Origin: JBDRKE01 sp043814315
Lineage (GTDB): Bacteria > Omnitrophota > Gorgyraeia > Gygaellales > Profunditerraquicolaceae
DNA: 64,000 nucleotides
NCBI GenBank assembly: GCA_043814315.1
Contig: JBDRKE010000023.1
Span: 1-64,000, forward strand
Reading direction: 5' to 3'
Both the position numbers and the translations under genes were made by a program. Below the pieces are notes generated by a model. It was not told the DNA's origin. It searched no databases and saw only the letters and a list, made by a program, of their open reading frames with translations. Positions 8,520 through 16,732 of the stretch are shown piece after piece (within the stretch, counting starts at the first letter, position 1; each line of letters starts with the position of its first letter).

Positions 8520-9089
8520 CTATAAAGAATCTCTTTCTTTTTTAAAGATGCCCCTTAACCCTCCCAGAAATTTCTTTGTCGGTTTTTTGGTGATCGGAGG
8601 CTTTTCTCTAACATCCCTAGGGCGTGTTTCCGGTTTTTTTTCATCGACTGGTTTCTCTTGAGGCGCTTCTGCTTTCGGAATTTCTTGCGGCTTGGCTTCT
8701 TTTTCTTTTTTGTGCTTTTTAGGCTCCTTTTTGACTATTTGGGTTAATTCTAAGATAACCATCTGTGCGTCATCACCACGCCTTTTACCCAAACCGATAA
8801 TTCTGGTGAAACCCCCCTTAATTTGCGCGAAACGCGGCCCGATCTCCTTGAAGGTTAGAACAACCAACTGATGGCTTCCGAGCAGTTTAAAAACCTCTCT
8901 CCTGGCAGCCAAGCTATCCTCTTTGGCCAAAGATATAATCTTATCGACCATGGGCCTTACGGCCTTGGCTTTATGCAGCGTGGTTCTGATACTCTGATGA
9001 ATCAATAGGTTCCGCGACATGCTTTTTAAGGTGCTTTTGCGCCAGCTGGTGAAACGGTTCATTCTGTATTTTGCTTTTTTATGTCTCAT
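8520..9089 (-). CDS. rplQ: 50S ribosomal protein L17 with a long charged C-terminal tail
   Basis: L17 begins at MRHKKAKYRMNRF (ATG at 9089); a longer open frame to 9272 is antisense-like read-through of rpoA and is not used. Residues 1-115 are the normal L17 core, containing TLKSMSRNLLIHQSIRTTLH and GGFTRIIGLGKRRGDDA. About 75 further residues are a low-complexity Lys/Glu/Pro-rich tail, ending in a basic patch (KKFLGGLRGIFKK). The tail is absent from most bacterial L17 proteins (about 120 aa). It follows rpoA by 5 nt, as usual in the alpha operon. Confidence 0.95.
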   Translation of the reverse strand: MRHKKAKYRMNRFTSWRKSTLKSMSRNLLIHQSIRTTLHKAKAVRPMVDKIISLAKEDSLAARREVFKLLGSHQLVVLTFKEIGPRFAQIKGGFTRIIGLGKRRGDDAQMVILELTQIVKKEPKKHKKEKEAKPQEIPKAEAPQEKPVDEKKPETRPRDVREKPPITKKPTKKFLGGLRGIFKKERDSL

Positions 9090-9094
9090 GGGTC

Positions 9095-10087
9095 CTAAAC
9101 TTTCTTTAATTTCTTGGGGTCTATCTGCATGCCAAGAGCAAGGCCCATTCCCAAAAGCAGCTCTTTTATTTCGTTCAATGATTTTTTTCCGAAGTTCTTG
9201 AAACTCAGCATTTCCTCTTCGCTCCTTTTCACCAGGTCCGCGATTGTTTTGATGCTGGCTTCTCTGAGGCAATTGGAACTTCGTACTGATAGTTCCAGTT
9301 CGGAAATCGGGAGCCTAAGCTTTTCGTAAAAGACAATCTCTTCCTTGCTCATCTGCGGCTCTTCTTCCGCATACTCTTCCGGCAACTGGCCAAAATTAAC
9401 AAAGATATCCAGGTGCCTTTGCAGAATATTGGAAGCATACAGCAGGGCATCCTTGGGAGTGATGGCGCCGTTAGTCCATATATCCAATATAAGCTTGTCG
9501 TAATCCGTCCTCTGACCGACGCGGGTATTCTCTACATAAAAATTTACTTTTTTAACGGGGGCAAAAATAGAATCTACGGGAATAACCCCGACCACCCTCT
9601 CTTCCTTTTTGTTTAATTCCGCAGGCACATAACCTCGGCCTCGGGAAACTTCCATCTCAACGTGAAATTTTGTTTCTTTGGTTAACGTGGCGATGTGCAA
9701 ATCCGGGTTAATAATCTCTATGGTTTCATCCATATGGATGTCTTTTGCCTTAACCTGGCCCTTGGAATCCTTTTTGATATAAATAGTCTTGGGGATCTTA
9801 GAATGCGAGTTCAGAATCAGGCTCTTGATATTCAGGATGATTTCCGGCACATCCTCCAGCACTCCCGGAATGGTAGAAAATTCATGCTCGACGCCCTCTA
9901 TTTTTATGCTGCTGACGGCGCTGCCCTCGATAGAAGAAAGCAGGATTCTCCTCAATGAGTTCGCCAGGGTAACGCCATAACCCCTTTCAAAAGGAGCGGC
10001 CATGAATTTACCATAGGTATCTGTATAGGTCGACTCATCACATTCTAATCTTTTTGGTAACTGAAAATCTCTCCATTTTATACCCAT
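9095..10087 (-). CDS. rpoA: RNA polymerase alpha subunit
   Basis: A 330-residue alpha subunit. The N-terminal domain (1-235) carries the dimer and assembly segments FERGYGVTLANSLRRILLSSI and VEHEFSTIPGVLEDV. The C-terminal domain (about 250-320) has the helix-hairpin-helix DNA/UP-element motif with SVRSSNCLREASIKTIADL and FGKKSLNEIKELL. Start is ATGGGTATAAAATGG behind AGGAGG. The linker is short and acidic (EEYAEEEPQ). It stands between rpsD and rplQ as in the alpha operon. Confidence 0.98.
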   Translation of the reverse strand: MGIKWRDFQLPKRLECDESTYTDTYGKFMAAPFERGYGVTLANSLRRILLSSIEGSAVSSIKIEGVEHEFSTIPGVLEDVPEIILNIKSLILNSHSKIPKTIYIKKDSKGQVKAKDIHMDETIEIINPDLHIATLTKETKFHVEMEVSRGRGYVPAELNKKEERVVGVIPVDSIFAPVKKVNFYVENTRVGQRTDYDKLILDIWTNGAITPKDALLYASNILQRHLDIFVNFGQLPEEYAEEEPQMSKEEIVFYEKLRLPISELELSVRSSNCLREASIKTIADLVKRSEEEMLSFKNFGKKSLNEIKELLLGMGLALGMQIDPKKLKKV

Positions 10088-10107
10088 CTTACCTCCTCAC
10101 TTCGTTC

Positions 10108-10262
10108 GTCGGAAATTCCAAATTTCAAAATCCAAAATCTAAAATAAATCCCTGCCTGCCCTGCCTGCCGGCAGGCAGGCAAAATTCAAATTTAAAAACG
10201 AAGAATCTTTAGTTTTGAATTTTGTGCTTTGTGCTTATTTTGTGCTTTGTGCTTTGACATGT
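10108..10262. repeat. AT-rich CCAAAT/ATTTGG repeat with CTGCC-GGCAG palindrome, rpsD-rpoA spacer
   Basis: The 180-nt spacer is mostly repeats: CCAAATTTCAAAATCCAAAA on the left, a CCTGCCTGCCGGCAGGCAGG palindrome in the middle and TTTTGTGCTTTGTGCTT units on the right. The same words fill spacers at about 11780, 21010, 22030, 43280, 48790, 51105, 52300 and 53630. Confidence 0.75.
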
Positions 10263-10268
10263 GAATTT

Positions 10269-10904
10269 TTACTTGGAATATAATTCCACGATAAGCTGTT
10301 CCTGAATAGGCAGCTGGATGTCGTCTTTTTCCGGAAGCCTTACCACCTTTGCGCTCCATTCGTTGCGATTAAAATCGATCCAGGAAGGTACGCTTCTCTC
10401 TTTGCTAGCTTCTAAAAAGTCCTTTATTTTGACACTTGCCTTTTCTTTTGTTTTTGCCTGTATCACATCCCCTTGAGCCACCAGATACGAAGGGATATTG
10501 ACCCTTTTGCTATTGACATAAATCTGATTATGCCGCACGATCTGCCTGGCCGCTGTCCTGGATGTGGCAAGACCCATACGAAATACCACGTTATCCAGCC
10601 TCCTCTCCAATAATTGGAGAAGGACCTTTCCTGTAACGCCCTTTGTCTTGGAGGCTATCTTAAAATATTTGCGGAACTGTTTTTCCAAGACACCGTACAT
10701 TCTTCTTACTTTTTGCTTTTCCCGAAGCTGCAGGCCGTAATTGGAAAGTTTTGTCCTTCTGGATTTGGATTGACCGTGCTGGCCGGGCGCATAGGCCCGA
10801 CGCGAGGCCGGGCACTTTTCCGTCGAACATTTGGTGCCTTTTAAAAACAGCTTTTCTCCTTCCCTCCGGCACAATCTGCAAACAGGATCAATGTATCTAC
10901 CCAT
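10269..10904 (-). CDS. rpsD: 30S ribosomal protein S4 (zinc-binding form)
   Basis: Primary 16S rRNA binder of the small-subunit body, 211 aa. N-terminal DPVCRLCRREG and GTKCSTEKCPASRR supply the four cysteines of the C+ zinc form. The S4 RNA-binding domain follows in the C-terminal half (LERRLDNVVFRMGLATSR, RQIVRHNQIYVNSKRVNIPSY). Placement between rpsK and rpoA is the standard alpha-operon order. Confidence 0.98.
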   Translation of the reverse strand: MGRYIDPVCRLCRREGEKLFLKGTKCSTEKCPASRRAYAPGQHGQSKSRRTKLSNYGLQLREKQKVRRMYGVLEKQFRKYFKIASKTKGVTGKVLLQLLERRLDNVVFRMGLATSRTAARQIVRHNQIYVNSKRVNIPSYLVAQGDVIQAKTKEKASVKIKDFLEASKERSVPSWIDFNRNEWSAKVVRLPEKDDIQLPIQEQLIVELYSK

Positions 10905-10907
10905 AAA

Positions 10908-11297
10908 TTATACTCTCCTTTTCTTCTTAGGACGACAGCCGTTGTGAGGCATTGGAGTAACGTCCTTTATAGAAGTTATCGTAAGGCCTGAAGCCTGCAA
11001 GGCCCGAATGGCAGATTCCCTGCCAAACCCAGGACCCTTAACATACACATCAACTTCCTTGATTCCGATCTCCTTGGCTTTTCTTGCCGCATCCGTTGCA
11101 GCCACCTGAGCGGCAAAGGGCGTAGATTTCTTGGAACCGCTATAGCCGACAATCCCGGGAGCCGACCATACCAGGACATTGCCCTGCTTATCCGCTATGG
11201 TAATAATAGTATTGTTGAAGCTGGCCTGGATATGGGCGATCCCCGCGCTGATGCCCTTTGCGATCTTTTTCTTTTTGGCTTTTTCTTTGGTAGCCAT
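10908..11297 (-). CDS. rpsK: 30S ribosomal protein S11
   Basis: A 129-residue platform protein with the family core IAHIQASFNNTIITI and GFGRESAIRALQASGLTITS, ending in the basic tail CRPKKKRRV. A GAGGAG precedes the ATG. It is 3 nt from rpsD and lies downstream of rpsM. Confidence 0.98.
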   Translation of the reverse strand: MATKEKAKKKKIAKGISAGIAHIQASFNNTIITIADKQGNVLVWSAPGIVGYSGSKKSTPFAAQVAATDAARKAKEIGIKEVDVYVKGPGFGRESAIRALQASGLTITSIKDVTPMPHNGCRPKKKRRV

Positions 11298-11342
11298 ATT
11301 ATTTTCTCCTCACTCCGTTCTGAGTTGCCACTTAAAACTGTT

Positions 11343-11759
11343 TTATTTGGCTGGCTTTGCAGCTGGCGCAGCCCTCTTTTCTTCCGTTCTCTTGATCACG
11401 GCCATACCGCCTTTGCGCGGCCCTTTACGGGTCCTTGCATTCGTACGTGTACGCTGGCCTCTGACGGGGAGCCCTTTCTTATGCCGCAATCCTCTCCAAG
11501 AGCCGATATCCATTAGTCTCTTTATATTCTGGGAGATATCGCGGCGCAGGTCTCCTTCTACTTTAAAACCGCTTTTTTGTATGGTATTGGTGATACGAGA
11601 AATCTCTTCTTCGGATAAATCCTTGGCCCGTTTGTTAGGGTCCACATTGGCCTCTTTCAGGATAATGTTAGACACGGCGCGGCCCACCCCATACAAATAC
11701 GTCAAGGAAATCTCGATTCTTTTATCTTTGGGCAAATCTATACCTAGTATTCTTGGCAT
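11343..11759 (-). CDS. rpsM: 30S ribosomal protein S13
   Basis: A 138-residue head protein contacting the 50S subunit and P-site tRNA. It opens MPRILGIDLPKDKRIEISLTY and has the tRNA-proximal basic segment RGLRHKKGLPVRGQRTRTNARTRKG cut here as RGLRHKKGLPVRGQ and RTRTNARTRKG. A tail of about 18 residues (EKRAAPAAKPAK) extends past the usual end, as in the L17 and L15 proteins of this cluster. Confidence 0.97.
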   Translation of the reverse strand: MPRILGIDLPKDKRIEISLTYLYGVGRAVSNIILKEANVDPNKRAKDLSEEEISRITNTIQKSGFKVEGDLRRDISQNIKRLMDIGSWRGLRHKKGLPVRGQRTRTNARTRKGPRKGGMAVIKRTEEKRAAPAAKPAK

Positions 11760-11777
11760 TCTTACCTCGCTTCGTTA

Positions 11778-11905
11778 AACCCTAATTTCAAACACTACCA
11801 ATTAAATTCCAAATTCCAAGCACCCTGCCTGCCGGTAGGCAGGCAAATCTCAAATAAATTCCAATATCCAAATCCCAAACTAATATTTAGATTTTGGATT
11901 TATAA
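11778..11905. repeat. AT-rich CCAAAT repeat with CTGCC/GGCAG palindrome, rpmJ-rpsM spacer
   Basis: It holds CCAAATTCCAAGCACC, the palindrome CCTGCCTGCCGGTAGGCAGG, then CCAATATCCAAATCCC and ATTTTGGATTTA. It is the same family as at 10108-10262. It lies between the start of rpsM (11759) and the stop of rpmJ (11906). Confidence 0.7.
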
Positions 11906-12019
11906 TCAACCCTGCCTCTGTTTATGCTTAGGGATAGAACAGATGACGCGGATAACCCCTTTTCTTTTGATGATTTTACACTTATCGCAAATCTTTCTTA
12001 CGGATGCCTTAACTTTCAT
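11906..12019 (-). CDS. rpmJ: 50S ribosomal protein L36
   Basis: A 37-residue protein read directly from the sequence (ATG at 12017-12019, TGA at 11906-11908). It begins MKVKASVRKICDKCKIIKRK and continues GVIRVICSIPKHKQRQG, with the Cys-Cys-Cys-His zinc ribbon of L36 (CDKC, C27, H32). It lies between infA and rpsM, the standard position. The start codon has no Shine-Dalgarno sequence: 3 nt upstream of it a large palindromic element begins. Confidence 0.97.
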   Translation of the reverse strand: MKVKASVRKICDKCKIIKRKGVIRVICSIPKHKQRQG

Positions 12020-12022
12020 TTT

Positions 12023-12330
12023 TAATGAGCGCTAAACTTACGGCAGCACAAAGTGCAACGTAAGTTTATGCGCGAATTAACCCCCCACCACTTTTTGAGA
12101 ATACACTTGAGATAAAATCTACTGTATTGTTACCCCTCACACACCATTCAGCAAATCCCACGCTAGTTACAAAAAGTGGTGGGGGGGTAAGTTCGGGCAT
12201 AAATTTACGTTCACTTGCCGCAGGAGCGGCACATCTTGCAGGAGGCAAGACACTAAGCCTATCATTTAAGGCCGGGTGCCGCTGGCCCGATAAAGCCGGG
12301 TGCTCGTTCCGTAAATTTAGCCCTCCCTTA
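12023..12330. repeat. Composite palindromic element, copy 1 (infA-rpmJ junction)
   Basis: This 308-bp stretch has no gene and is one structured element. Arm A (12023-12079) runs TAATGAGCGC...AACTTACG...CGTAAGTTT...GCGCGAATTA. Next come C6ACCACT5 (12081-12096) and its complement AAAAAGTGGTGGGGGG (12171-12187). Arm C (12188-12330) runs TAAGTTCGGGCATAAATTTACG...CGTAAATTTAGCCCTCCCTTA and has inner hairpins such as GCCGC-AGGA-GCGGC. The last TTA (12328-12330) is the stop codon of infA, and the left end is 3 nt from the rpmJ ATG. This copy carries an extra CTTGCAGGAGGCAAG insert in arm C. No transposase-like frame lies inside. Confidence 0.9.
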
Positions 12331-12546
12331 TTTAGACCTAAAGGTAATCCTTCCTCTGCTAAGATCATAGGGGGATAATTCCAATTTTACCTTGTCTCCC
12401 GGCAGAATCCGGATAAAATTCATACGCATCTTTCCGGATACATGAGCCAGAACCATATGCCCGTTCTCCAATTCCACCTTGAACATAGCGTTGGGCAATG
12501 CTTCCACAATACGTCCTTCTGTTTCTATCAGTTCTTCCTTAGCCAT
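12328..12546 (-). CDS. infA: Translation initiation factor IF-1
   Basis: A 72-residue OB-fold factor that occupies the A site during initiation. MAKEELIETEGRIVEALPNA and GKMRMNFIRILPGDKVKLEL are diagnostic, ending in SRGRITFRSK. The TAA stop codon coincides with the first three bases of the palindromic element separating it from rpmJ. It follows map by 1 nt. Confidence 0.98.
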   Translation of the reverse strand: MAKEELIETEGRIVEALPNAMFKVELENGHMVLAHVSGKMRMNFIRILPGDKVKLELSPYDLSRGRITFRSK

Positions 12547-12547
12547 A

Positions 12548-13294
12548 TCAGTGCGTCAGAATCTGGGGCCCTTTTTCGGTAATGGCAACGGTGTGTTCAA
12601 AATGAGCGGAAGGGCTTCTGTCTTTTGTAACGGCGGTCCACCCGTTTTCCAAAACCTGCGATTCCCATGTCCCCATATTCACCATTGGCTCGATGGCAAG
12701 CACCATTCCATTTTTAAGTTTCGGGCCAAGATGAGGCCTGCCAAAATTGGGGATCTCCGGATCTTCGTGCAATTGAAAGCCGATGCCATGCCCCACAAAT
12801 TGCCTAACCACAGAATACCCGTTCTTTTCTACGTGTTTTTGAATAGTATGGGAAATATCCGATAAATTATTCTCTATCCTTGCCTTTTGGATACCTTTCA
12901 AAAGCGCATCCTTCGTTACTTCGATAAGGTTCTTTAGGAGGGGGCTGATTTTGCCTACCGGCAAAGTCACGGCTGCATCCGAGAAATACCCTTTGAAATT
13001 CACTCCCAGGTCCAGGCTAACGATATCCCCTTCTTTTAATCTTCTGTTGCCAGGGATTCCGTGCACAATCTCTTCGTTGACGGAAGTGCAAACGGAAGCC
13101 GGAAAACCTTTATACCCTTTAAAAGCACACACAGCGCCGTCTCTCAAAATGAGCTCTTCAGCAAGCCTGTCGATTTCACCCGTAGTCATGCCCGGCTGAA
13201 TAAGTTCCTGTAACCTCTCGAGGGCCTTCGCCAGTATCTTGCCCGAATCTTTAAGCATCTTGAGATCCTTTTCAGACTTTAAAAGAATCATCAT
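12548..13294 (-). CDS. map: Methionine aminopeptidase, type I
   Basis: A 248-residue metallopeptidase removing the N-terminal Met from nascent proteins. The metal ligands are all visible: Asp in DLGVNFKGYFSDAAVT (two Asp), His in RQFVGHGIG, Glu in AIEPMV and Glu in FEHTVAIT. VCTSVNEEIVHGIPG is the usual substrate-pocket His segment. It begins with two Met codons and overlaps the 3' end of adk by 23 nt, in the secY-adk-map-infA order typical of the spc/alpha junction. Confidence 0.98.
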   Translation of the reverse strand: MMILLKSEKDLKMLKDSGKILAKALERLQELIQPGMTTGEIDRLAEELILRDGAVCAFKGYKGFPASVCTSVNEEIVHGIPGNRRLKEGDIVSLDLGVNFKGYFSDAAVTLPVGKISPLLKNLIEVTKDALLKGIQKARIENNLSDISHTIQKHVEKNGYSVVRQFVGHGIGFQLHEDPEIPNFGRPHLGPKLKNGMVLAIEPMVNMGTWESQVLENGWTAVTKDRSPSAHFEHTVAITEKGPQILTH

Positions 13295-13937
13295 GGACCT
13301 TCAACATTTGCACAATTTCATCCAAAACGGCCTCAGCCTCTTCGTCCGCAGAAAGACGATACAACTTGTGGGCCGTTTCATAATATTTAATTAAGGAAGC
13401 AGCCTCGTTTCTGTAAACATCCAGCCGCTTTCGCACGGTCTCTTCTTTATCGTCAGTCCGCTGATACAGTTCGCCGCCGCAGTGGTCGCATCTCCCTGCG
13501 ACCTTGGGAGGCATATTCATCGCATGAAAATTGGCACTGCATTCCCTGCAGACCAGGCGGCCTGTCAGACGCTGCAGGATAACGGGATCGCTTGAGTCCA
13601 GGTAAATAACTGTATCAATATCCGAGCCGTGCGTTTTAAGGATTTCATCCAGCGTCTTTGCCTGATTCTCGTTTCTGGGGTATCCGTCCAGGATGAATCC
13701 GCATTTTATATCAGGTTGGTTGAACCTATGCATCAGCATTTTAGCTACCAGTTCATCGGGAACAAGAAGCCCGCGGTCCATGTAACCCTTGGCTTCCTGC
13801 CCCAGGAGGGTTGAGTTCTTCACGTTTTCTCTTAAAAGATCCCCCGTGGATACATGAGGAATATGCAGCCTCTCGCCCAATCGCTTCGCCTGCGTTCCTT
13901 TACCTGCGCCCGGAGGACCCAACAGTATAATTCTCAT
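13272..13937 (-). CDS. adk: Adenylate kinase, zinc-LID form
   Basis: Catalyses ATP + AMP to 2 ADP; 221 aa. The P-loop is GPPGAGKGTQAKRL, followed by STGDLLRE and the AMP site GFILDGYPRNENQA. The LID domain carries CREC (about residue 129) and CDHCG, a four-Cys zinc site found in many bacteria but not E. coli. It overlaps map at its 3' end and lies 6 nt from secY. Confidence 0.98.
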   Translation of the reverse strand: MRIILLGPPGAGKGTQAKRLGERLHIPHVSTGDLLRENVKNSTLLGQEAKGYMDRGLLVPDELVAKMLMHRFNQPDIKCGFILDGYPRNENQAKTLDEILKTHGSDIDTVIYLDSSDPVILQRLTGRLVCRECSANFHAMNMPPKVAGRCDHCGGELYQRTDDKEETVRKRLDVYRNEAASLIKYYETAHKLYRLSADEEAEAVLDEIVQMLKVHDDSFKV

Positions 13938-13943
13938 AACCTT

Positions 13944-15290
13944 TTATCGTCGCCCCTTCATGTGTCCCGACTTAATAAATCCTTCGTAATGATGCGTGAG
14001 AAGATGCGACTCAATCTGCTTGAGCGTATCCAGCATCACGCCGACAATGATTAATATTCCTGTGCCGCCGAAGAATGAAGCCACTAAATAGGGAACTTTA
14101 AGCCACGCCATGATAAAATCCGGGAAAATAGCAATAACGGCAATAAAGGCGGCGCCGGCCAGGGTGATTCTGTTCATCACATAATCCAGAAAATCGGCGG
14201 TAGGTGTTCCTGGCCGAATTCCCGGAATGAACCCTCCGTATTTTTTCATGTTATCCGCGATGTCCGTCGGGTTGAAAACGATGGCCGTATAAAAATAACA
14301 AAAGAAAATGATCAACAGGGCGTAGACCATGGTATAGAGCGCATGCCCCCGGACGAGGCCCTGAGCCAATCTTTGAAAGGCCGGGTTAGGAATGAACGAG
14401 GCTATGGTAGCCGGGAAAAGAATGATAGACTGGGCAAATATGATGGCAATGACTCCGGAGGTGTCTACTTTTAAAGGAATGTACGTAGATTGGCCTCCGT
14501 AGATCTTACGGCCTACAATCCTGCGGGCATACTGAACGGGAATCTTTCTTTGGCCCAGGGTGATCATGATGATGCTAAAAACCACTCCCGCAAGTAACGC
14601 CGCCATGATAACCAAGGTGAAGGGTTGAATTTGCCGACGGGCCGGAGAAAACGGCGATATCAACACATACAGCTGATGCAAGGCAGCGGGAATCCTGGAA
14701 ATGATACCTGCGGTAATGACCAGCGATATGCCGTTACCGATACCCTTTTCCTGTATCTGTTCTCCCAACCACATGATAAAGATTGTCCCCGTCGTCAGAG
14801 TCAGGACGGTCAGGATCCTAAAGCCCCACCCCGGGCTCACGACGATTCTTAACCCCTCAAAACGCGCCGGATTCTCCAGCCACAAAGCAATAAAAAAGGA
14901 TTGAATGGCAGACAACACGACGGTTGAATAGCGGGTGTATTGATTAATCTTTTCGTAACCTGCCTTGCCTTCTTTGGCCAGTTTTTCCAGCCATGGGATG
15001 ACGGCCGTGAGAAGCTGCAGGATGATGGAAGCGGATATGTAAGGCATGATGCCCAGAGCAAAAATGGTCAGCCTTTCCATAGCTCCACCGGAAAACATAT
15101 TGATGATACCGAAGATTGTACCCCCTTGAGTTTTTGCGATCCGATTAAAGAACTCCGCAAGCGCGGCTCCGTCAATACCGGGAGTGGGGATGTAGCAACC
15201 CACGCGGTATACGATAATTAACGCACCGGTGACCAAAAGGCGCCTTTTTAAATCGGGAATTTTAAATGAATTGCACAGCGCACTAAACAT
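13944..15290 (-). CDS. secY: Protein translocase channel SecY
   Basis: A 448-residue, ten-helix channel of the Sec translocon. It begins with the RRLLVTGALIIVYRVGCYIPTPGID first helix, quoted here only in part (VYRVGCYIPTPGID). MFSGGAMERLTIFALGIMPY, IMWLGEQIQEKGIGNGIS and the C-terminal cytoplasmic loops RYGGFIPGIRPG-like (KKYGGFIPGIRPG) are conserved SecY signatures. Partner genes secE, secDF and yajC are also in the window. It overlaps rplO by 8 nt. Confidence 0.98.
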   Translation of the reverse strand: MFSALCNSFKIPDLKRRLLVTGALIIVYRVGCYIPTPGIDGAALAEFFNRIAKTQGGTIFGIINMFSGGAMERLTIFALGIMPYISASIILQLLTAVIPWLEKLAKEGKAGYEKINQYTRYSTVVLSAIQSFFIALWLENPARFEGLRIVVSPGWGFRILTVLTLTTGTIFIMWLGEQIQEKGIGNGISLVITAGIISRIPAALHQLYVLISPFSPARRQIQPFTLVIMAALLAGVVFSIIMITLGQRKIPVQYARRIVGRKIYGGQSTYIPLKVDTSGVIAIIFAQSIILFPATIASFIPNPAFQRLAQGLVRGHALYTMVYALLIIFFCYFYTAIVFNPTDIADNMKKYGGFIPGIRPGTPTADFLDYVMNRITLAGAAFIAVIAIFPDFIMAWLKVPYLVASFFGGTGILIIVGVMLDTLKQIESHLLTHHYEGFIKSGHMKGRR

Positions 15291-15855
15291 GAATTACCTG
15301 GGCTTGGCCGCCAGCATTCTTAATCTCCTGGGCAGCTTTTTTTGAAAAAGCATGGGCCTGGACAGTGACGCCATTCTGAATTTTGCCTTCCCCTAACACC
15401 TTAATCCATCTATCCCTATCTTTTATGAGCCCCTTTGTTTCCATGAGCTCTGGGGTGATAGTCTCTTCCTTAATTCTGTTTAAATCATCAAGATTGACAA
15501 TCTGAAATTCCTTCCTGAATTTATTCGTAAAACCTCTTTTGGGAATTCTTCTGATGAGAGGGGTTTGTCCGCCTTCAAAACCTGTATAAAAATCTCTTCC
15601 TGTACGCGACGTCTGCCCCTTGCTCCCTCGCGTGGAGGTCTTTCCATGACCTGTACCAGAACCTCGCCCCAATATTTTCCTTCGTTTATGAGACCCTTCC
15701 GGCGGCTTAAGACTGGAAAGCATACTCACGAAAGGCGCTTTCTTCTCCTTAGGAGCCGGGGGTAAGGCCCTGGGTATTTTCTTCTTGGCTACCAAAGAAG
15801 CAGCTTTCGTGACTTTTTCGGCTGTCTTTTTAGGCCTTAGTATCCTGTTTTTCAT
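15283..15855 (-). CDS. rplO: 50S ribosomal protein L15 with N-terminal extension
   Basis: A 190-residue L15. The ordinary protein begins near residue 45 (MLSSLKPPEGSHKRRKILGR, then GRGSGTGHGKTSTRGSKGQ). Before it are about 44 Lys/Ala/Pro-rich residues. The ATG at 15855 has AAGGA about 11 nt upstream, so the extension is probably translated. A shorter start at 15723 is the alternative and lacks well-placed ribosome-binding bases. It overlaps the end of rpsE by 26 nt, leaving no room for rpmD, which usually stands between them. Confidence 0.95.
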   Translation of the reverse strand: MKNRILRPKKTAEKVTKAASLVAKKKIPRALPPAPKEKKAPFVSMLSSLKPPEGSHKRRKILGRGSGTGHGKTSTRGSKGQTSRTGRDFYTGFEGGQTPLIRRIPKRGFTNKFRKEFQIVNLDDLNRIKEETITPELMETKGLIKDRDRWIKVLGEGKIQNGVTVQAHAFSKKAAQEIKNAGGQAQVIHV

Positions 15856-16306
15856 TATCTTTTAGTTCCTTCAAGCCTTCTATCGTTGCCTTGATGACAT
15901 TCACGGGGTTATTGGACTTAAGGCATTTGGTTAAAATATCCTTGATACCTGCGGCTTCACACACGGCTCTTACGGGGCCGGCTGCGATAACGCCCGTCCC
16001 TTCGGAAGCAGGCTTCAATAAAACCTTTGCTGCGCCGAAGTGCCCCAATACTGTATGGGGGATCGTAGACCCTTCCATCGTAACCCGCATAAGGTTTTTT
16101 TTTGCTTTAGTCAAAGCCTTACGTATGGCATTGGCGACCTCGTTGGCCTTATCCTGGGCAAAACCGACCCTGCCCTTCGTGTCTCCCACAACCACCAGCG
16201 CACTGAAATGCAGCTTCTTGCCGCCTTTGGTGACTTTGGTCACACGGTTAATGCTTATAACTTTCTCTATGAGTTCCTGCTGCTGTTCGGTTCTGATTTC
16301 TCGCAT
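15830..16306 (-). CDS. rpsE: 30S ribosomal protein S5
   Basis: A 158-residue protein with the S5 N-terminal double-stranded RNA-binding domain (EKVISINRVTKVTKGGKKLHF, here cut as VISINRVTKVTKGGKKLHF) and the C-terminal domain (HTVLGHFGAAKVLLKPASEG, TGVIAAGPVRAVCEAAGI). It contributes to the mRNA entry channel and decoding fidelity. It stands 2 nt from rplR and overlaps rplO. Confidence 0.98.
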   Translation of the reverse strand: MREIRTEQQQELIEKVISINRVTKVTKGGKKLHFSALVVVGDTKGRVGFAQDKANEVANAIRKALTKAKKNLMRVTMEGSTIPHTVLGHFGAAKVLLKPASEGTGVIAAGPVRAVCEAAGIKDILTKCLKSNNPVNVIKATIEGLKELKDNEKQDTKA

Positions 16307-16308
16307 TT

Positions 16309-16668
16309 TTAAAACTCCAATCCGCCTTTTCTTATCGCATCGGCAAATGCCCTGACCCTTCCGTGATATAGATACCCTGCACGGTCAAAGATAACCCTGC
16401 CAAATCCTTTTTCTTTGGCCCTGCGGGCAAAAACTTCTCCGAAAAACACCGCACCCTTAATATTGCCCGCGCAAGGATATTGGCTCTTGACTTCCTTATC
16501 CAGGGTCGTCATGGTAAACAATACCTTGTTGCGTGCATCATCTACGATTTGCGCGCTAAAGTGCTTGAGGCTGCGATGGATAATCAGCCGGGGCTTGGCG
16601 TTATCGCCGTGCATGCGTAATTTTATGCGGCGATGCCTTTTGATTCTTAGAAGCTCTTTTTTGTTCAC
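16309..16668 (-). CDS. rplR: 50S ribosomal protein L18
   Basis: A 119-residue 5S rRNA-binding protein containing RHRRIKLRMHGDNAKPRLII and GRVIFDRAGYLYHGRVRAFA. The initiator is GTG (16666-16668) behind AAGGAAG. The 64-nt spacer to rplF holds a small CACCCTTCC...GGGTG hairpin and nothing else that I can name. Confidence 0.97.
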   Translation of the reverse strand: MNKKELLRIKRHRRIKLRMHGDNAKPRLIIHRSLKHFSAQIVDDARNKVLFTMTTLDKEVKSQYPCAGNIKGAVFFGEVFARRAKEKGFGRVIFDRAGYLYHGRVRAFADAIRKGGLEF

Positions 16669-16732
16669 CCCGTTCTTCCTTTCTTGAAACTTATCCCACC
16701 CTCTTATGGAAGGGTGCGGTTCCTATAGGATT

